Assembly: GCF_050433385.1 (NCBI RefSeq)
Contig: NZ_JBNPXI010000023.1
Location: 10,867 to 74,866, forward strand
Length of the DNA stretch: 64,000 nt
Source of the DNA: Brassicibacter mesophilus
GTDB lineage: Bacteria > Bacillota > Clostridia > Tissierellales > Proteiniboraceae
Direction: 5' to 3'
Below the pieces are notes generated by a model, which worked only from the letters and a program-made list of their open reading frames with translations, had not been told where the DNA came from and made no database searches. The first letter of the stretch is position 1. Each line of letters opens with the position of its first letter. The translations under genes and the position numbers were made by a program. This document shows, piece after piece, positions 9,757 to 18,101 of this stretch.

Positions 9757-9950
9757 TAAAGTGAGTAGCAATCTCAGTATTTATTACTGAACCTTGATGT
9801 ATGTTGATTCTGAATTGGCCTGACAAGCTCTCAGTTATATCAAAAAACCAAGGTGTTTTTTAAAGACTAATGGTACTAGTATTAGATTACTTGTTATCAG
9901 TCATGTGCCTGTTTACGCTTACGCGAGGCTTTGAGAAAGTACTCACTCTA
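9757..9950 (+). ncRNA. predicted retron msr-msd RNA
   Basis: The gap between the OLD effector and the RT has retron RNA architecture. The a1 repeat AGTGAGTA (9760-9767) pairs perfectly with a2 TACTCACT (9940-9947), with further partial pairing outside. Directly after a1 comes the sequence TAGC, so G9768 is the likely 2'-5' branching guanosine. The msr part has a hairpin CAGTA-loop-TACTG (9775-9789). The msd part is closed by TCTCA (9829-9833) with TGAGA (9932-9936). Inside are hairpins AAAAAAC/GTTTTTT (about 9842-9860) and CTAAT/ATTAG. Identification rests on position, the a1/a2 pair and the branch context; exact ends are inferred. Confidence 0.7.
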
Positions 9951-9973
9951 TTGTAATATATTATGTAAGTGAG

Positions 9974-11026
9974 GTGACATCTATACTAATAAGTACTATA
10001 TACAATGAAGATTTTTTCTTTAATAAGATTATTGAAGCTAAAAAAGAAACAGTTATTGAGGTTATTAAATATAAGAATGATTTTTATACCACATTTGAAG
10101 TTGCTAAAAAGTCTGGTAAAAGAATTATTAGTTGTATAGCAGAGGATAGTTTACTCTATAGAATACAACGAAATCTAACGAATAATTTTTTTAATAATAT
10201 TCCTATAGCAACAAGTGTATATGGTTTTGTTAAAGGATATTCATATAAAGACTTTTTAGAGCCTCATATTAATAAAAAGCAAAGCAAAAAATATTATTTG
10301 CGAGTAGATATTAAGAATTTTTTTGATTCTATTGATTCTGAAATCATTAGAGAAATATTAGAATATTATTTTAACTTAGAGAATGATAAAGAAAATGAAG
10401 ATTTATTAAATTTAGTTATTGATATAATAACCCTTGGAGACACATTACCTCAAGGTGCTGTAACATCACCTGTTTTATCAAATATAGTTTTTAGACCATT
10501 AGACTTAAGAATCCAAAAATATTGTGAGAAGTTAAATGTTACATATAGTAGATATGCTGATGATATGCTTTTTTCGAGTTATGACAGAAGAATATTTGAT
10601 AATTTTTTTCTTGGCATGATTTGTAATATTTTAAAGACTAAAGGATTTTTAATAAATTACTTAAAATTAAAACGTGGGACAACACAAATATCATTAAATG
10701 GATTTGTAGTTGGGAAAAACTTAAGAATCTCAAGAAGTAAATTATATGATATTTCAAAAATATTGTTTTTATTTGATAAGGGTGGTAAGCCTACTAATAT
10801 TAAAGAATATTTAATGAGATTAAATAGTACTGAATTTCATTTTCGTAAAGAAATGGAAGATGGCTATTTTAAGAATAAAAATCAATTAGTTAACTACTTA
10901 TGTGGTTATAGGTCTTTTCTAATTAGTTGGTTACCTCAAAGAGATGAAAAATATACTTATGAAAAAACTAAAAGACTTATTAATAGAATAGAAAACTTAG
11001 TTGATCAAATTGAAATACTAGAATAG
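9974..11026 (+). CDS. retron reverse transcriptase
   Basis: A reverse transcriptase of about 350 residues. Motifs seen are 'LRVDIKNFFDSI' (motif A Asp), 'PQGAVTSPVLSNIVF' (RT domain 4) and the catalytic 'YSRYADDMLFSS' (YADD near 193-196). The retron-like C-terminal region 'LNGFVVGKNLRISRSK' sits where many retron RTs carry VTG. The start is uncertain. GTG at 9974 lies inside the ribosome-site-like GAGGTGA (9971-9977), and the codon at normal spacing is ATA (9983). Length fits stand-alone retron RTs. With the upstream OLD effector and ncRNA it forms a retron of the Eco8 / ATPase-TOPRIM type. A terminator follows at 11154-11206. Confidence 0.88.
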   Translation: MTSILISTIYNEDFFFNKIIEAKKETVIEVIKYKNDFYTTFEVAKKSGKRIISCIAEDSLLYRIQRNLTNNFFNNIPIATSVYGFVKGYSYKDFLEPHINKKQSKKYYLRVDIKNFFDSIDSEIIREILEYYFNLENDKENEDLLNLVIDIITLGDTLPQGAVTSPVLSNIVFRPLDLRIQKYCEKLNVTYSRYADDMLFSSYDRRIFDNFFLGMICNILKTKGFLINYLKLKRGTTQISLNGFVVGKNLRISRSKLYDISKILFLFDKGGKPTNIKEYLMRLNSTEFHFRKEMEDGYFKNKNQLVNYLCGYRSFLISWLPQRDEKYTYEKTKRLINRIENLVDQIEILE

Positions 11027-11153
11027 ATTGGACGAGTTATTAGTAATTATAATCATATATCATGGTGAATAATTATTTAATAGGAAAATAGTTGTTTTAA
11101 AGTATACAATTGTTATTGAAGTTATTAGAATAAGTTAATATTATTGTACATAG

Positions 11154-11206
11154 GACAAGTATCATACTTAATATACATTAGTATAATTATGATACTTGTC
11201 TTTATT
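11154..11206 (+). terminator. terminator of retron operon
   Basis: Inverted repeat GACAAGTATCATA (11154-11166) with TATGATACTTGTC (11188-11200), a 21-nt loop, then a T-rich tail. It sits about 130 bp after the RT stop codon. Confidence 0.65.
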
Positions 11207-11252
11207 ATATAGGCAGGTAGTTATCTGAAATACACAGTGAGGATGAAGATAT

Positions 11253-11552
11253 ATGAATGATTTCTTTTCAGATAATTACCGAGGAGAAATATATAATGCT
11301 GCAATATACTGTAGATTAAGTAGTGAAGATGATGATAAATCAGAATCCAATTCTATCAGTAATCAAAAATCCATTCTAACAAAGTATGTTATGGAAAAAG
11401 GATGGAATATGGTTGATATTTATGTTGATGATGGATTTACTGGCTTGAATTTTGTTAGACCTGGATTTAATAGGATGCTAGAGGATATTAATGTGTTATT
11501 TATTACCACATTTCAATGTACAAGTTTTATTTTTCCCATCCTCACCATATAA
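11253..11552 (+). pseudogene. truncated serine recombinase (N-terminal part)
   Basis: The first ~77 residues match the catalytic N-terminus of large serine recombinases: 'NAAIYCRLSSEDD' with the nucleophilic Ser, 'SISNQKSILTKYV', and 'DIYVDDGFTGLNFVRPGFNRMLEDI'. Homology stops near 11485. The frame then runs 22 unrelated residues to a stop just before the L,D-transpeptidase gene. The rest of the catalytic domain, the recombinase domain and the zinc ribbon are missing, so it cannot be active. It probably marks the right edge of the island where a third serine-recombinase element decayed. A normal ribosome site and ATG remain. Confidence 0.75.
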
Positions 11553-11575
11553 TTAAATAGATAAGGAGGGATGGG

Positions 11576-12316
11576 ATGATAAGACGTACAGCTTTAATAG
11601 CACTTGGATTTGCTTGCATATTAACAGTTATTATACTAGGAAGCTTTATTCATAACTGGATAACAGATGATGAATACATAGATTATAAATTAAAAGAAGT
11701 GTCTTGGCTTTCAGATGAAAGCCTAAAAGATAAAAAGCTAGCAATACTAGTTGAAATTGATACAAAGATGCTGTATCTAATAGATACAGAAAGCAATACA
11801 TTAGTCAAGAAATATGTGGTGGCAACAGGAGCAAGAGAAACTCCTACTCCTATTGGCAGTTTTAAGATAATACAAAAAGGTATGTGGGGAGAAGGGTTTG
11901 GAACTAGATGGATGGGTATAAATGTACCCTGGGGCAAATACGGTATACACGGCACAAATAAACCAGGATCTATCGGTTACAACTCATCTCATGGTTGTAT
12001 AAGAATGAGAAACAAAGACGTTGAAGAGTTGTATAGGCTAGTTAAATATCACACACCTGTGACAATCGTTGGTGGACCTTTTGGACCTCTTAATCATGGA
12101 TATAGAACTTTAGCTCCAGGTGATAGAGGAGCAGATGTTCAAGAGGTACAGAAAAGACTTAAGATGAAGGGGTATTATTATGGTTCCATAGATGGTATAT
12201 ATGGAGATGGGATGAAGTCAGCGTTATTTAGATTTTTAAAGGATAACAACATGTCGATTACTGATAGGGTAGGGCAGAATATATATAAAAAACTAGATAT
12301 TATAGTGATGGAGTAG
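11576..12316 (+). CDS. L,D-transpeptidase with peptidoglycan-binding domain
   Basis: A 246-residue exported cell-wall enzyme. Residues about 5-27 form a hydrophobic signal anchor. The YkuD domain spans about 50-165, with catalytic 'HGTNKPGSIGYNSSHGCIRM' (His, and Cys near 141). A C-terminal PG_binding_1 domain follows ('LAPGDRGADVQEVQKRLKMKGYYYGSIDGIYG'). L,D-transpeptidases make 3-3 cross-links or modify spore cortex peptidoglycan. GGAGGGATGGG precedes the ATG. It is the first clearly chromosomal gene right of the island and ends at a good terminator. Confidence 0.92.
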   Translation: MIRRTALIALGFACILTVIILGSFIHNWITDDEYIDYKLKEVSWLSDESLKDKKLAILVEIDTKMLYLIDTESNTLVKKYVVATGARETPTPIGSFKIIQKGMWGEGFGTRWMGINVPWGKYGIHGTNKPGSIGYNSSHGCIRMRNKDVEELYRLVKYHTPVTIVGGPFGPLNHGYRTLAPGDRGADVQEVQKRLKMKGYYYGSIDGIYGDGMKSALFRFLKDNNMSITDRVGQNIYKKLDIIVME

Positions 12317-12341
12317 GTTTAATAATTCAACCTACTTTTTT
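12312..12341 (+). terminator. terminator of L,D-transpeptidase gene
   Basis: AGTAGGTT (12312-12319) pairs with AACCTACT (12329-12336), followed by a T run. It overlaps the stop codon region of the upstream gene. Confidence 0.75.
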
Positions 12342-12520
12342 ATTTTGAATTTTAACTGTAAAAAAATAGATATGTATTAGTATTGTGTATACTTCAGCCC
12401 ATGAGGGGATGAATGTGTAAATATTATGAAATAACAGAAGGATATTAAAGTCATAAATAGAATTTATAGTAACTATTAATGGAATACAAATACATTTATT
12501 TTAACTGGGGGGCTATTAAA

Positions 12521-14044
12521 ATGATAGGTAGGATTGTAGGTGCTATAGGACTAATTGCTTCTGTTATTGCAATAATTGATAAATTAGATGTAATAAAAAT
12601 TCAGATAAGAAAGCTAAAACTTAAATTAGAAAGAAGTAAATTGTTTCAAGGTAAAAAGCAACGGAAAATGAGTGAGTCTGCAAAAAATGATAACGATACT
12701 GACTTTGATCCTTTCTATGAAAAAATTCCTGGAGGAATTATACTAAGGAGTAGTCTAAAAAAGAATAAAAGAATTACAAATGAAGTTTTTGCTATTGAGT
12801 TATTAACAAAAGATATTTATTTAGATAAAAATGGAGAAAGCATTAATGTTTCAATTGATAGAGGAGATGTAAAATATGCGGCTATAACAAACAGAGGTAA
12901 AGATAATTTAGTTCAAGAAATAATAAGAAAACAGAAAAAAACAAAACAACTAACGCAAGAAGATAAAGAGATACAATCTTTTCTTAATAATACAGATAAA
13001 AGTATTTATAAGAAAATTAGATTAAAAAGTGATAAAAAGTTCCTTAGGTGGGCATCAGGAGGAATAATTTCAATAGTAGAGTATAAGGGAAAATGCTGGA
13101 TACCAATGTTTTTTAGGGATAAGGAGCCTTATGGTTGGAATGTATTTCTTGGTTCGAGCGAAAGAAGCTTTGATGAAAATGGCAAGCTAATACATAGTAT
13201 TGATGAAGAACTAAATAATCCTACAAAAATTATGTATAGAGAATTTGACGAGGAACTGATAGTTTTTAAAAGCGAACCTAATTGTGATAATAGAGAGAAT
13301 GTCGTTATTCCAATTTCTTACCCGTTTTATAATGGAGAAAATTCAATTAACTTTAATGAAAAGCATATAAAGTTAAGAGAGAAATATGATGATTTAAATA
13401 TTCGTATAGATGATGAATATATATATTGTACTCAAGTAAATACAAATATGTCATTACAAATAAAAAAACATGATGGAAAGATGCTAAATAGATTGTCTAA
13501 TGTATTAGTCTGCTTTAACATGCTGGAATTAGGTATAGAGGTAGTTCAAGTAATAAAATTTAAATTAGATGATAAAAATGTACTGCTTGATGGAGAAATA
13601 TTATCGTATTTTGATGAATCTAAATACAAAGATGAACTTGTGAGAATGCCAATAGCTTTGATATCCTGTGAGTTTCTAAAAAAGCATTTTACCGGAGATA
13701 TAACAAAATTACAGTATACTTCAGGCTTAAATTCATCTATAAAAATTGATGAGTGCATTGAAAGTGAGAACATGATGGTTTTTGACTATGACCTAAAGCA
13801 GCGCTTAAGAGTAATTAGAGACGAAAAAGAGGACGCTGGTGACTTAGAGTTTAAAAGATATAAAAAGTCCTTTGACAGTTTTTTTGAAGAAATTTATGCA
13901 GATAGTAATACTAATTCAAATAATTTAAAAGTATGCATAAAAAGAGATTTTACTAGATACTTTACTCCAGCAACTCCTAAGCTCCTTAATTTATTCTTTA
14001 ATCAGATAGATCCTGCAGAATATACTATCGAGGAAGAGGACTAG
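12521..14044 (+). CDS. membrane-anchored protein with Nudix-like motif
   Basis: A 507-residue protein when started at the ATG at 12521, which follows a G-rich ribosome site; an in-frame ATG at 12479 lacks one. An N-terminal hydrophobic helix ('MIGRIVGAIGLIASVIAIID') is followed by a basic coiled region. The middle (about 190-260) contains 'GGIISIVEYKGKCWIPMFFRD' and 'YREFDEELIVF'. The latter resembles the REUxEExGU core of a Nudix box, with upstream spacing that only partly fits. The C-terminal half is unrecognised. If Nudix-like, it could hydrolyse a nucleotide diphosphate derivative at the membrane. Proximity to the defence island is suggestive only. The function call is tentative. Confidence 0.5.
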   Translation: MIGRIVGAIGLIASVIAIIDKLDVIKIQIRKLKLKLERSKLFQGKKQRKMSESAKNDNDTDFDPFYEKIPGGIILRSSLKKNKRITNEVFAIELLTKDIYLDKNGESINVSIDRGDVKYAAITNRGKDNLVQEIIRKQKKTKQLTQEDKEIQSFLNNTDKSIYKKIRLKSDKKFLRWASGGIISIVEYKGKCWIPMFFRDKEPYGWNVFLGSSERSFDENGKLIHSIDEELNNPTKIMYREFDEELIVFKSEPNCDNRENVVIPISYPFYNGENSINFNEKHIKLREKYDDLNIRIDDEYIYCTQVNTNMSLQIKKHDGKMLNRLSNVLVCFNMLELGIEVVQVIKFKLDDKNVLLDGEILSYFDESKYKDELVRMPIALISCEFLKKHFTGDITKLQYTSGLNSSIKIDECIESENMMVFDYDLKQRLRVIRDEKEDAGDLEFKRYKKSFDSFFEEIYADSNTNSNNLKVCIKRDFTRYFTPATPKLLNLFFNQIDPAEYTIEEED

Positions 14045-14169
14045 TTCTTTAGATTGCGAGGCTTTTTTAAATTAATTACATAAAATTAGTTGTAAATGCA
14101 GGATTTTACTATAATGTATAGAAAAAATAAATTAATAATAAAAAAATAAAAATGAGGGAGTGGGAAGCT

Positions 14170-14745
14170 ATGAAATATTTCAAGAAGCTTGTAGGTGATA
14201 GAATTTATTTATCTCCGCTTAATACTGAAGATGCTGAAAAGTATGCAGAGTGGCTAAATGATCTTGAAATGTCAGTCAATTTACAATGTGCACCTAGGAT
14301 TATTACTTCAGATAAGAAAATAGAAGTTATGAAACGTATGATTAATGACGGGAACAATTTTGCAATTGTTGATTTGAAAAATGATGAACTTATAGGGAAT
14401 TGCGGACTTATGTTTACTGATTTTATAAATGGAACAGCTGAACTAGGTATACTCATAGGTAATCCTAATTATTTAAATAATGGCTTTGGGACTGAAGCTA
14501 TTAATTTACTACTAGATTATGGCTTTAATTTACTTAATTTAAACAATATTATCTTAAGAGTTCTTTCTTTTAATAAAAGAGCAATAAAATGCTATGAAAA
14601 GTGTGGATTTAAAATTATTGGAAGAAGAAGAGAGTCAGTAAATATTGGTGGAGAAAAATACGATGATATATACATGGATATATTAAATAATGAGTTTAAA
14701 GGAAAGTTAAAAGATTTTATAAAAGAAAAAGTGATAGAAATATAA
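14170..14745 (+). CDS. GNAT-family N-acetyltransferase (RimJ/RimL type)
   Basis: A 191-residue acetyltransferase. The ATG at 14170 is chosen because GAGGGAG lies just upstream, rather than the in-frame ATG at 14152 that overlaps it. It has RimJ/RimL-type features: 'LSPLNTEDAEKYAEWLND', an acetyl-CoA-binding region 'ELGILIGNPNYLNNGFGTEAINLLLDYGF', and 'LRVLSFNKRAIKCYEKCGFKIIGRRRE'. It likely acetylates an amine on a protein, peptide or small molecule; the substrate cannot be told. The stop lies 12 bp before the following esterase gene, so the two are probably co-transcribed. Confidence 0.85.
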   Translation: MKYFKKLVGDRIYLSPLNTEDAEKYAEWLNDLEMSVNLQCAPRIITSDKKIEVMKRMINDGNNFAIVDLKNDELIGNCGLMFTDFINGTAELGILIGNPNYLNNGFGTEAINLLLDYGFNLLNLNNIILRVLSFNKRAIKCYEKCGFKIIGRRRESVNIGGEKYDDIYMDILNNEFKGKLKDFIKEKVIEI

Positions 14746-14757
14746 TAGGAGAATAGT

Positions 14758-16149
14758 ATGAAAAAGATAGTATCATTTTTATTTATATTATTATTTATTA
14801 TTGGAATATTCTTATTTACGCATAATACTGATATAAATGCTTCTGAAAGAGAAGTAGAGAATTTAAGATATGAGGGCGAGGTTGGGAAAGTAAGGCTTTC
14901 TTGGGAATTAGATAGAACTAAAGATATAAAATCAATTGAAGTTTTGCGTAAGCTGTCATTTATGAATGATTATAGAAAAATTGCAGATCTTGCAGTAAAT
15001 GAAAATATGTATGAGTCTGAAGTGGACCCACTTGTTGAGTATGACTTTAAGATTAGACTTGTTTTTAAGGATGGAACCGAAAGTCTAGGAGAGACAATAA
15101 GTGTAGCTGGAAAGCATGAAAGAGTTATCATGGATGAAGTGTCAGGGAGGAAAATTTTAATTTATTTACCTCCGAGTTATAACACATCTAATAAAAGATA
15201 TCCAGTGGTTTATATGCACGATGGTCAGGAGCTTTTTGAGAAGTCAATAGCTTCGTATCGTGAGTGGAAAGTTGATGAGACTCTTGATGAGTTAATACGA
15301 GCAGAAAAAGTAGAAGAGATGATTGTTGTAGGGATATATAATTCTTCAAATAGAACCGAAGAATATGTACCCTATATAGATCCATGGATAATAACCGAAT
15401 TGAACGTAGATAGTTCAGGAGCTAAGGAGTTTTCGGGATTTGTTGTAGACAATATTATTCCTTTCATAGATACTAATTATAGGACAATACCAAATAGGGA
15501 GAATAGAGCAGTGATGGGGTCCTCGTTTGGAGGATTACTTTCATTGTGGATGGGCTATAACTATAGTGATACATTTTCAATGATTGGAGCTATATCACCA
15601 AGTTTATGGGTAGCAGACAGACAAATTATCAAAGAATTGTCTACTGAAGCAAAAAAAGACTTAAAAATATGGATAGACTTAGGAACAACTGAATGGGAAA
15701 ATCATTGTAGAGAAGCTGTTGATGTACTAATAGATAAAGGATATATTTATGGTAAAGACCTTGTATACTATGAAGTAAATGGAGGGCGGCATAATGGATT
15801 ATCATGGTCAGAGAGAATAGCATATCCATTTATATTTTTTAGAGGGAAAGAGGCAAAAGAAATTAAATCTATTAAAACAGAAGTACAGGTAGTATCAGAT
15901 GGAACTGCCAAAGGAATATTTAATATATTGAACCCTGTAGTAGAGATGGATAATGGTATTAAATATTCATTATATAAATTTGCTGATTTTTCATTAGAAA
16001 ATGAGATTGATGGCTCCATTAATGATAAAGGATTTTTTGAATTTACTACTAACAAAGACCTTAAAGCTATGGTAGAATATAAAGACTATCAAGAAAAAAT
16101 TGCTATTTCTTATGAGGATATACAAGATAAAACTAATAATGTTGAATAG
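14758..16149 (+). CDS. secreted esterase of the enterochelin-esterase (COG2382) type
   Basis: A 463-residue exported alpha/beta hydrolase. Residues 1-28 are a signal peptide. About 30-115 look like an Fn3-like beta domain ('VGKVRLSWELDRTKDIKSIEVLRK'). The 'putative esterase' catalytic domain runs about 120-370, with 'YLPPSYNTSNKRYPVVYMHDGQ', nucleophile elbow 'GSSFGG' (Ser near 256), an Asp near 'WIDLGTTE' and a final His in 'GGRHNGLSW'. The C-terminal ~90 residues form an extra beta-rich domain. Family members hydrolyse esters, including siderophore esters; the substrate here is unknown. GGAGAA precedes the ATG, 12 bp after the acetyltransferase gene. Confidence 0.82.
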   Translation: MKKIVSFLFILLFIIGIFLFTHNTDINASEREVENLRYEGEVGKVRLSWELDRTKDIKSIEVLRKLSFMNDYRKIADLAVNENMYESEVDPLVEYDFKIRLVFKDGTESLGETISVAGKHERVIMDEVSGRKILIYLPPSYNTSNKRYPVVYMHDGQELFEKSIASYREWKVDETLDELIRAEKVEEMIVVGIYNSSNRTEEYVPYIDPWIITELNVDSSGAKEFSGFVVDNIIPFIDTNYRTIPNRENRAVMGSSFGGLLSLWMGYNYSDTFSMIGAISPSLWVADRQIIKELSTEAKKDLKIWIDLGTTEWENHCREAVDVLIDKGYIYGKDLVYYEVNGGRHNGLSWSERIAYPFIFFRGKEAKEIKSIKTEVQVVSDGTAKGIFNILNPVVEMDNGIKYSLYKFADFSLENEIDGSINDKGFFEFTTNKDLKAMVEYKDYQEKIAISYEDIQDKTNNVE

Positions 16150-16187
16150 AATTGAAGCAATTAATATATTTGTAATACAAAAAAGTC

Positions 16188-16216
16188 TTTACAAATGAAT
16201 AAAATCGGAGTATAAT
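16188..16216 (+). promoter_or_regulatory. sigma-A-type promoter before small ORF
   Basis: TTTACA (16188-16193) and TATAAT (16211-16216) with 17-bp spacing lie upstream of the small gene at 16282. Confidence 0.6.
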
Positions 16217-16281
16217 TATGAACTTGTAGTGGTTTTTTATTGTTTTTTAGCTTATAAAAAGCAACGAAAGAGGGATTTATT

Positions 16282-16431
16282 ATGAACAAATGCAAAAGAT
16301 ATGAGATAAAAAGAGGTCATGTACTATATAGAGAAGAGTTAGAGTTCAGAACTATACTTCACGAAATCATATGGAAACTGATGATGAAAAGAAAAGGATG
16401 TAAAGTCAAAGAATTCTTAGGCATAGAGTAA
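16282..16431 (+). CDS. small basic hypothetical protein (49 aa)
   Basis: ATG with GAAAGAGGG upstream, its own promoter at 16188-16216 and its own terminator support a real short gene. The 49-residue product is basic, starts MNKCKRYEIKRGHVLY and has two cysteines. I recognise no family. It lies between the secreted esterase and ferritin genes and has no obvious link to either. Confidence 0.55.
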   Translation: MNKCKRYEIKRGHVLYREELEFRTILHEIIWKLMMKRKGCKVKEFLGIE

Positions 16432-16441
16432 ACTGGGGAAC

Positions 16442-16480
16442 AGCTCCTGCTATTATAAAAATAGAGTAGGGGCTTTTTAT
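16442..16480 (+). terminator. terminator after small ORF
   Basis: AGCTCCTGCTAT (16442-16453) pairs imperfectly with ATAGAGTAGGGGCT (16461-16474), followed by TTTTTAT. Confidence 0.65.
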
Positions 16481-16603
16481 CTGTTTAGATTCCTTCGTAA
16501 AAGTGGTATACTATAAAGTGGTTAGAAATATAATATTTGGGTATATACATAATAGCTTAGTCACAGTAAAAAATAACATAAAAATAATTAGGAGGTATGA
16601 AAT

Positions 16604-17113
16604 ATGTTATCAGAAAAGTTATTAAAATCTTTAAATGATCAAGTGAACTATGAATTTCTGTCAGCTCACTACTATCTTGCTATGGCAGCTTATTGTGCAG
16701 ACCAAGACCTAGATGGTTTTGCACATTTCTTTATAGTTCAAGCTGAAGAAGAGAGATTTCATGCTATGAAGTTCTATAATTTTATAAATGAAATGGACGG
16801 AAGAGTTACATTAACAGGAATAGATAATCCAGAGAATGAATTTAAATCGTTAGCAAATGTGTTTGAATCAGCACTAGAGCATGAAAGATCAGTAACAAAA
16901 AGAATATACAACCTTATGGACATAGCTACTGAAGAAAGAGAACATGCTACAATAAGCTTATTGAAATGGTTTGTTGATGAGCAAGTTGAAGAAGAAGCAA
17001 GCATAAAAGCTATTCTTAAGAAACTAAAAAGATTAGGCGAAGACAGCCATGGTATATATATGATGGATCAAGAACTTGCTCAGAGAGTTTTTACACCACC
17101 AGTAAATGAATAA
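16604..17113 (+). CDS. ftnA: ferritin (iron-storage protein)
   Basis: A 169-residue non-haem ferritin, normal length. Ferroxidase ligands are visible: 'NYEFLSAHYYLAMAAYC' (helix A Glu), 'QAEEERFHAMKFYNFINEMDG' (ExxH) and 'ATEEREHATISLLKWFVDEQVEEE'. It oxidises Fe(II) and stores iron inside a 24-mer shell, protecting the anaerobe from Fenton chemistry. AGGAGG precedes the ATG. It has its own terminator shared with the convergent SASP gene. No iron box was seen directly upstream. Rubrerythrin near the window end belongs to the same broader fold. Confidence 0.95.
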   Translation: MLSEKLLKSLNDQVNYEFLSAHYYLAMAAYCADQDLDGFAHFFIVQAEEERFHAMKFYNFINEMDGRVTLTGIDNPENEFKSLANVFESALEHERSVTKRIYNLMDIATEEREHATISLLKWFVDEQVEEEASIKAILKKLKRLGEDSHGIYMMDQELAQRVFTPPVNE

Positions 17114-17115
17114 AA

Positions 17116-17152
17116 AAACAAAGATAGGTGATTTCACCTATCTTTGTTTTTT
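17116..17152. terminator. bidirectional terminator, ferritin/SASP
   Basis: Perfect arms AAACAAAGATAGGTG (17116-17130) and CACCTATCTTTGTTT (17135-17149) are flanked by A and T tracts, serving the convergent ferritin and SASP genes. Confidence 0.85.
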
Positions 17153-17180
17153 TATTATTATATTTTATAAAATAAGCAGA

Positions 17181-17399
17181 TTATCTTGTAGTTCCGCCCA
17201 TGCTTCTTTCAGCCATTTCAACTAATCTCTTAGTCATGTAACCACCAACATAACCATTTTGTCTAGCTGTTAAGTTACCTTTATCCATTGATTCATAGTT
17301 AGTCATACCAAGCTCACTAGCTATTTCAGTCTTCATTTGATTTAAAGCTTGACGTGCAGCTGGAACAACAACTTTATTACTAGTAGTGTTATTAGCCAT
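17181..17399 (-). CDS. alpha/beta-type small acid-soluble spore protein
   Basis: A 72-residue SASP with the family signatures 'KTEIASELGMTNYE' (GPR protease cleavage region) and 'DKGNLTARQNGYVGGYMTKRLVE' (DNA-binding helix). SASPs coat and protect spore DNA and are degraded at germination. The gene is monocistronic, with a strong GGAG-type site before the ATG at 17399. Expression is expected from a forespore (sigma-G) promoter; I did not identify the boxes confidently. This gene is the clearest sign that the organism sporulates. Confidence 0.95.
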   Translation of the reverse strand: MANNTTSNKVVVPAARQALNQMKTEIASELGMTNYESMDKGNLTARQNGYVGGYMTKRLVEMAERSMGGTTR

Positions 17400-17549
17400 T
17401 CTTTTTCACTCCTTTCATATGAAGATTTACTGCTTGTTAGTATTATGTGTAGAAAATGAACGACTAATCCAAGTAATTTTAGCTATTGTTACAATACCAT
17501 ACTAAAATATGAACAAAATATATATGTTGGATAAATATTGAATATTTAT

Positions 17550-18101
17550 TTAAAAGATTATCATTTTTAATCCAAATATTATTAGTATTATTCCCGCTAA
17601 AAAATCAGCATATTTCTTAATAAATTCATTTTTTTTTGCTTTTCTGCTTATTACAAACGCATTTAATGTTAAGAAAGAAGTTATAATTCCTATTACAACT
17701 GTATTATTAAGAATAAGCTCACTTATATTAAAATCATTGAATGTTGAAAAGCCAACAACTAATGCATCGATACTCACACATATTCCAAGTAATATAATCA
17801 TAAAGCAATTCATCTTAATAATTTTCCCTTGGTTCGATGATCCTTCTCTGAACATTAAAAGTCCTACTAATAAAATGATTATTCCACCGATAACAGATGG
17901 AAGATGGAATATATATTTATTAAACATATTTCCAGTGATACCGCCTATGCTGGCAAATAGAAATTGAAAAAATCCAAAGGATATAATAAAGGCCATAGCT
18001 TTTTTACGAGTTATTTTTTTATCCAGACCTATAGAAAGAGCAACGCCGAAGGCATCTAACCCTAGAGCTATAGAAATCATACTCAAGTCAATAAAAGACA
18101 T
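17550..18101 (-). CDS. MntP/YtaF-type membrane protein (probable manganese exporter)
   Basis: A 183-residue integral membrane protein with about six helices and the MntP/DUF204 repeat signature: 'ALGLDAFGVALSIGL' in the first half and 'GICVSIDALVVGFS' in the second. Both aspartates expected for metal binding are present. MntP exports Mn(II); the related YtaF proteins are linked to sporulation, and I cannot fully separate the two. Its divergent neighbour at 18548 sits behind a manganese riboswitch, and an MntR-type regulator follows, so a manganese locus is likely. GGAGGAATCTT precedes the ATG. Confidence 0.75.
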   Translation of the reverse strand: MSFIDLSMISIALGLDAFGVALSIGLDKKITRKKAMAFIISFGFFQFLFASIGGITGNMFNKYIFHLPSVIGGIIILLVGLLMFREGSSNQGKIIKMNCFMIILLGICVSIDALVVGFSTFNDFNISELILNNTVVIGIITSFLTLNAFVISRKAKKNEFIKKYADFLAGIILIIFGLKMIIF

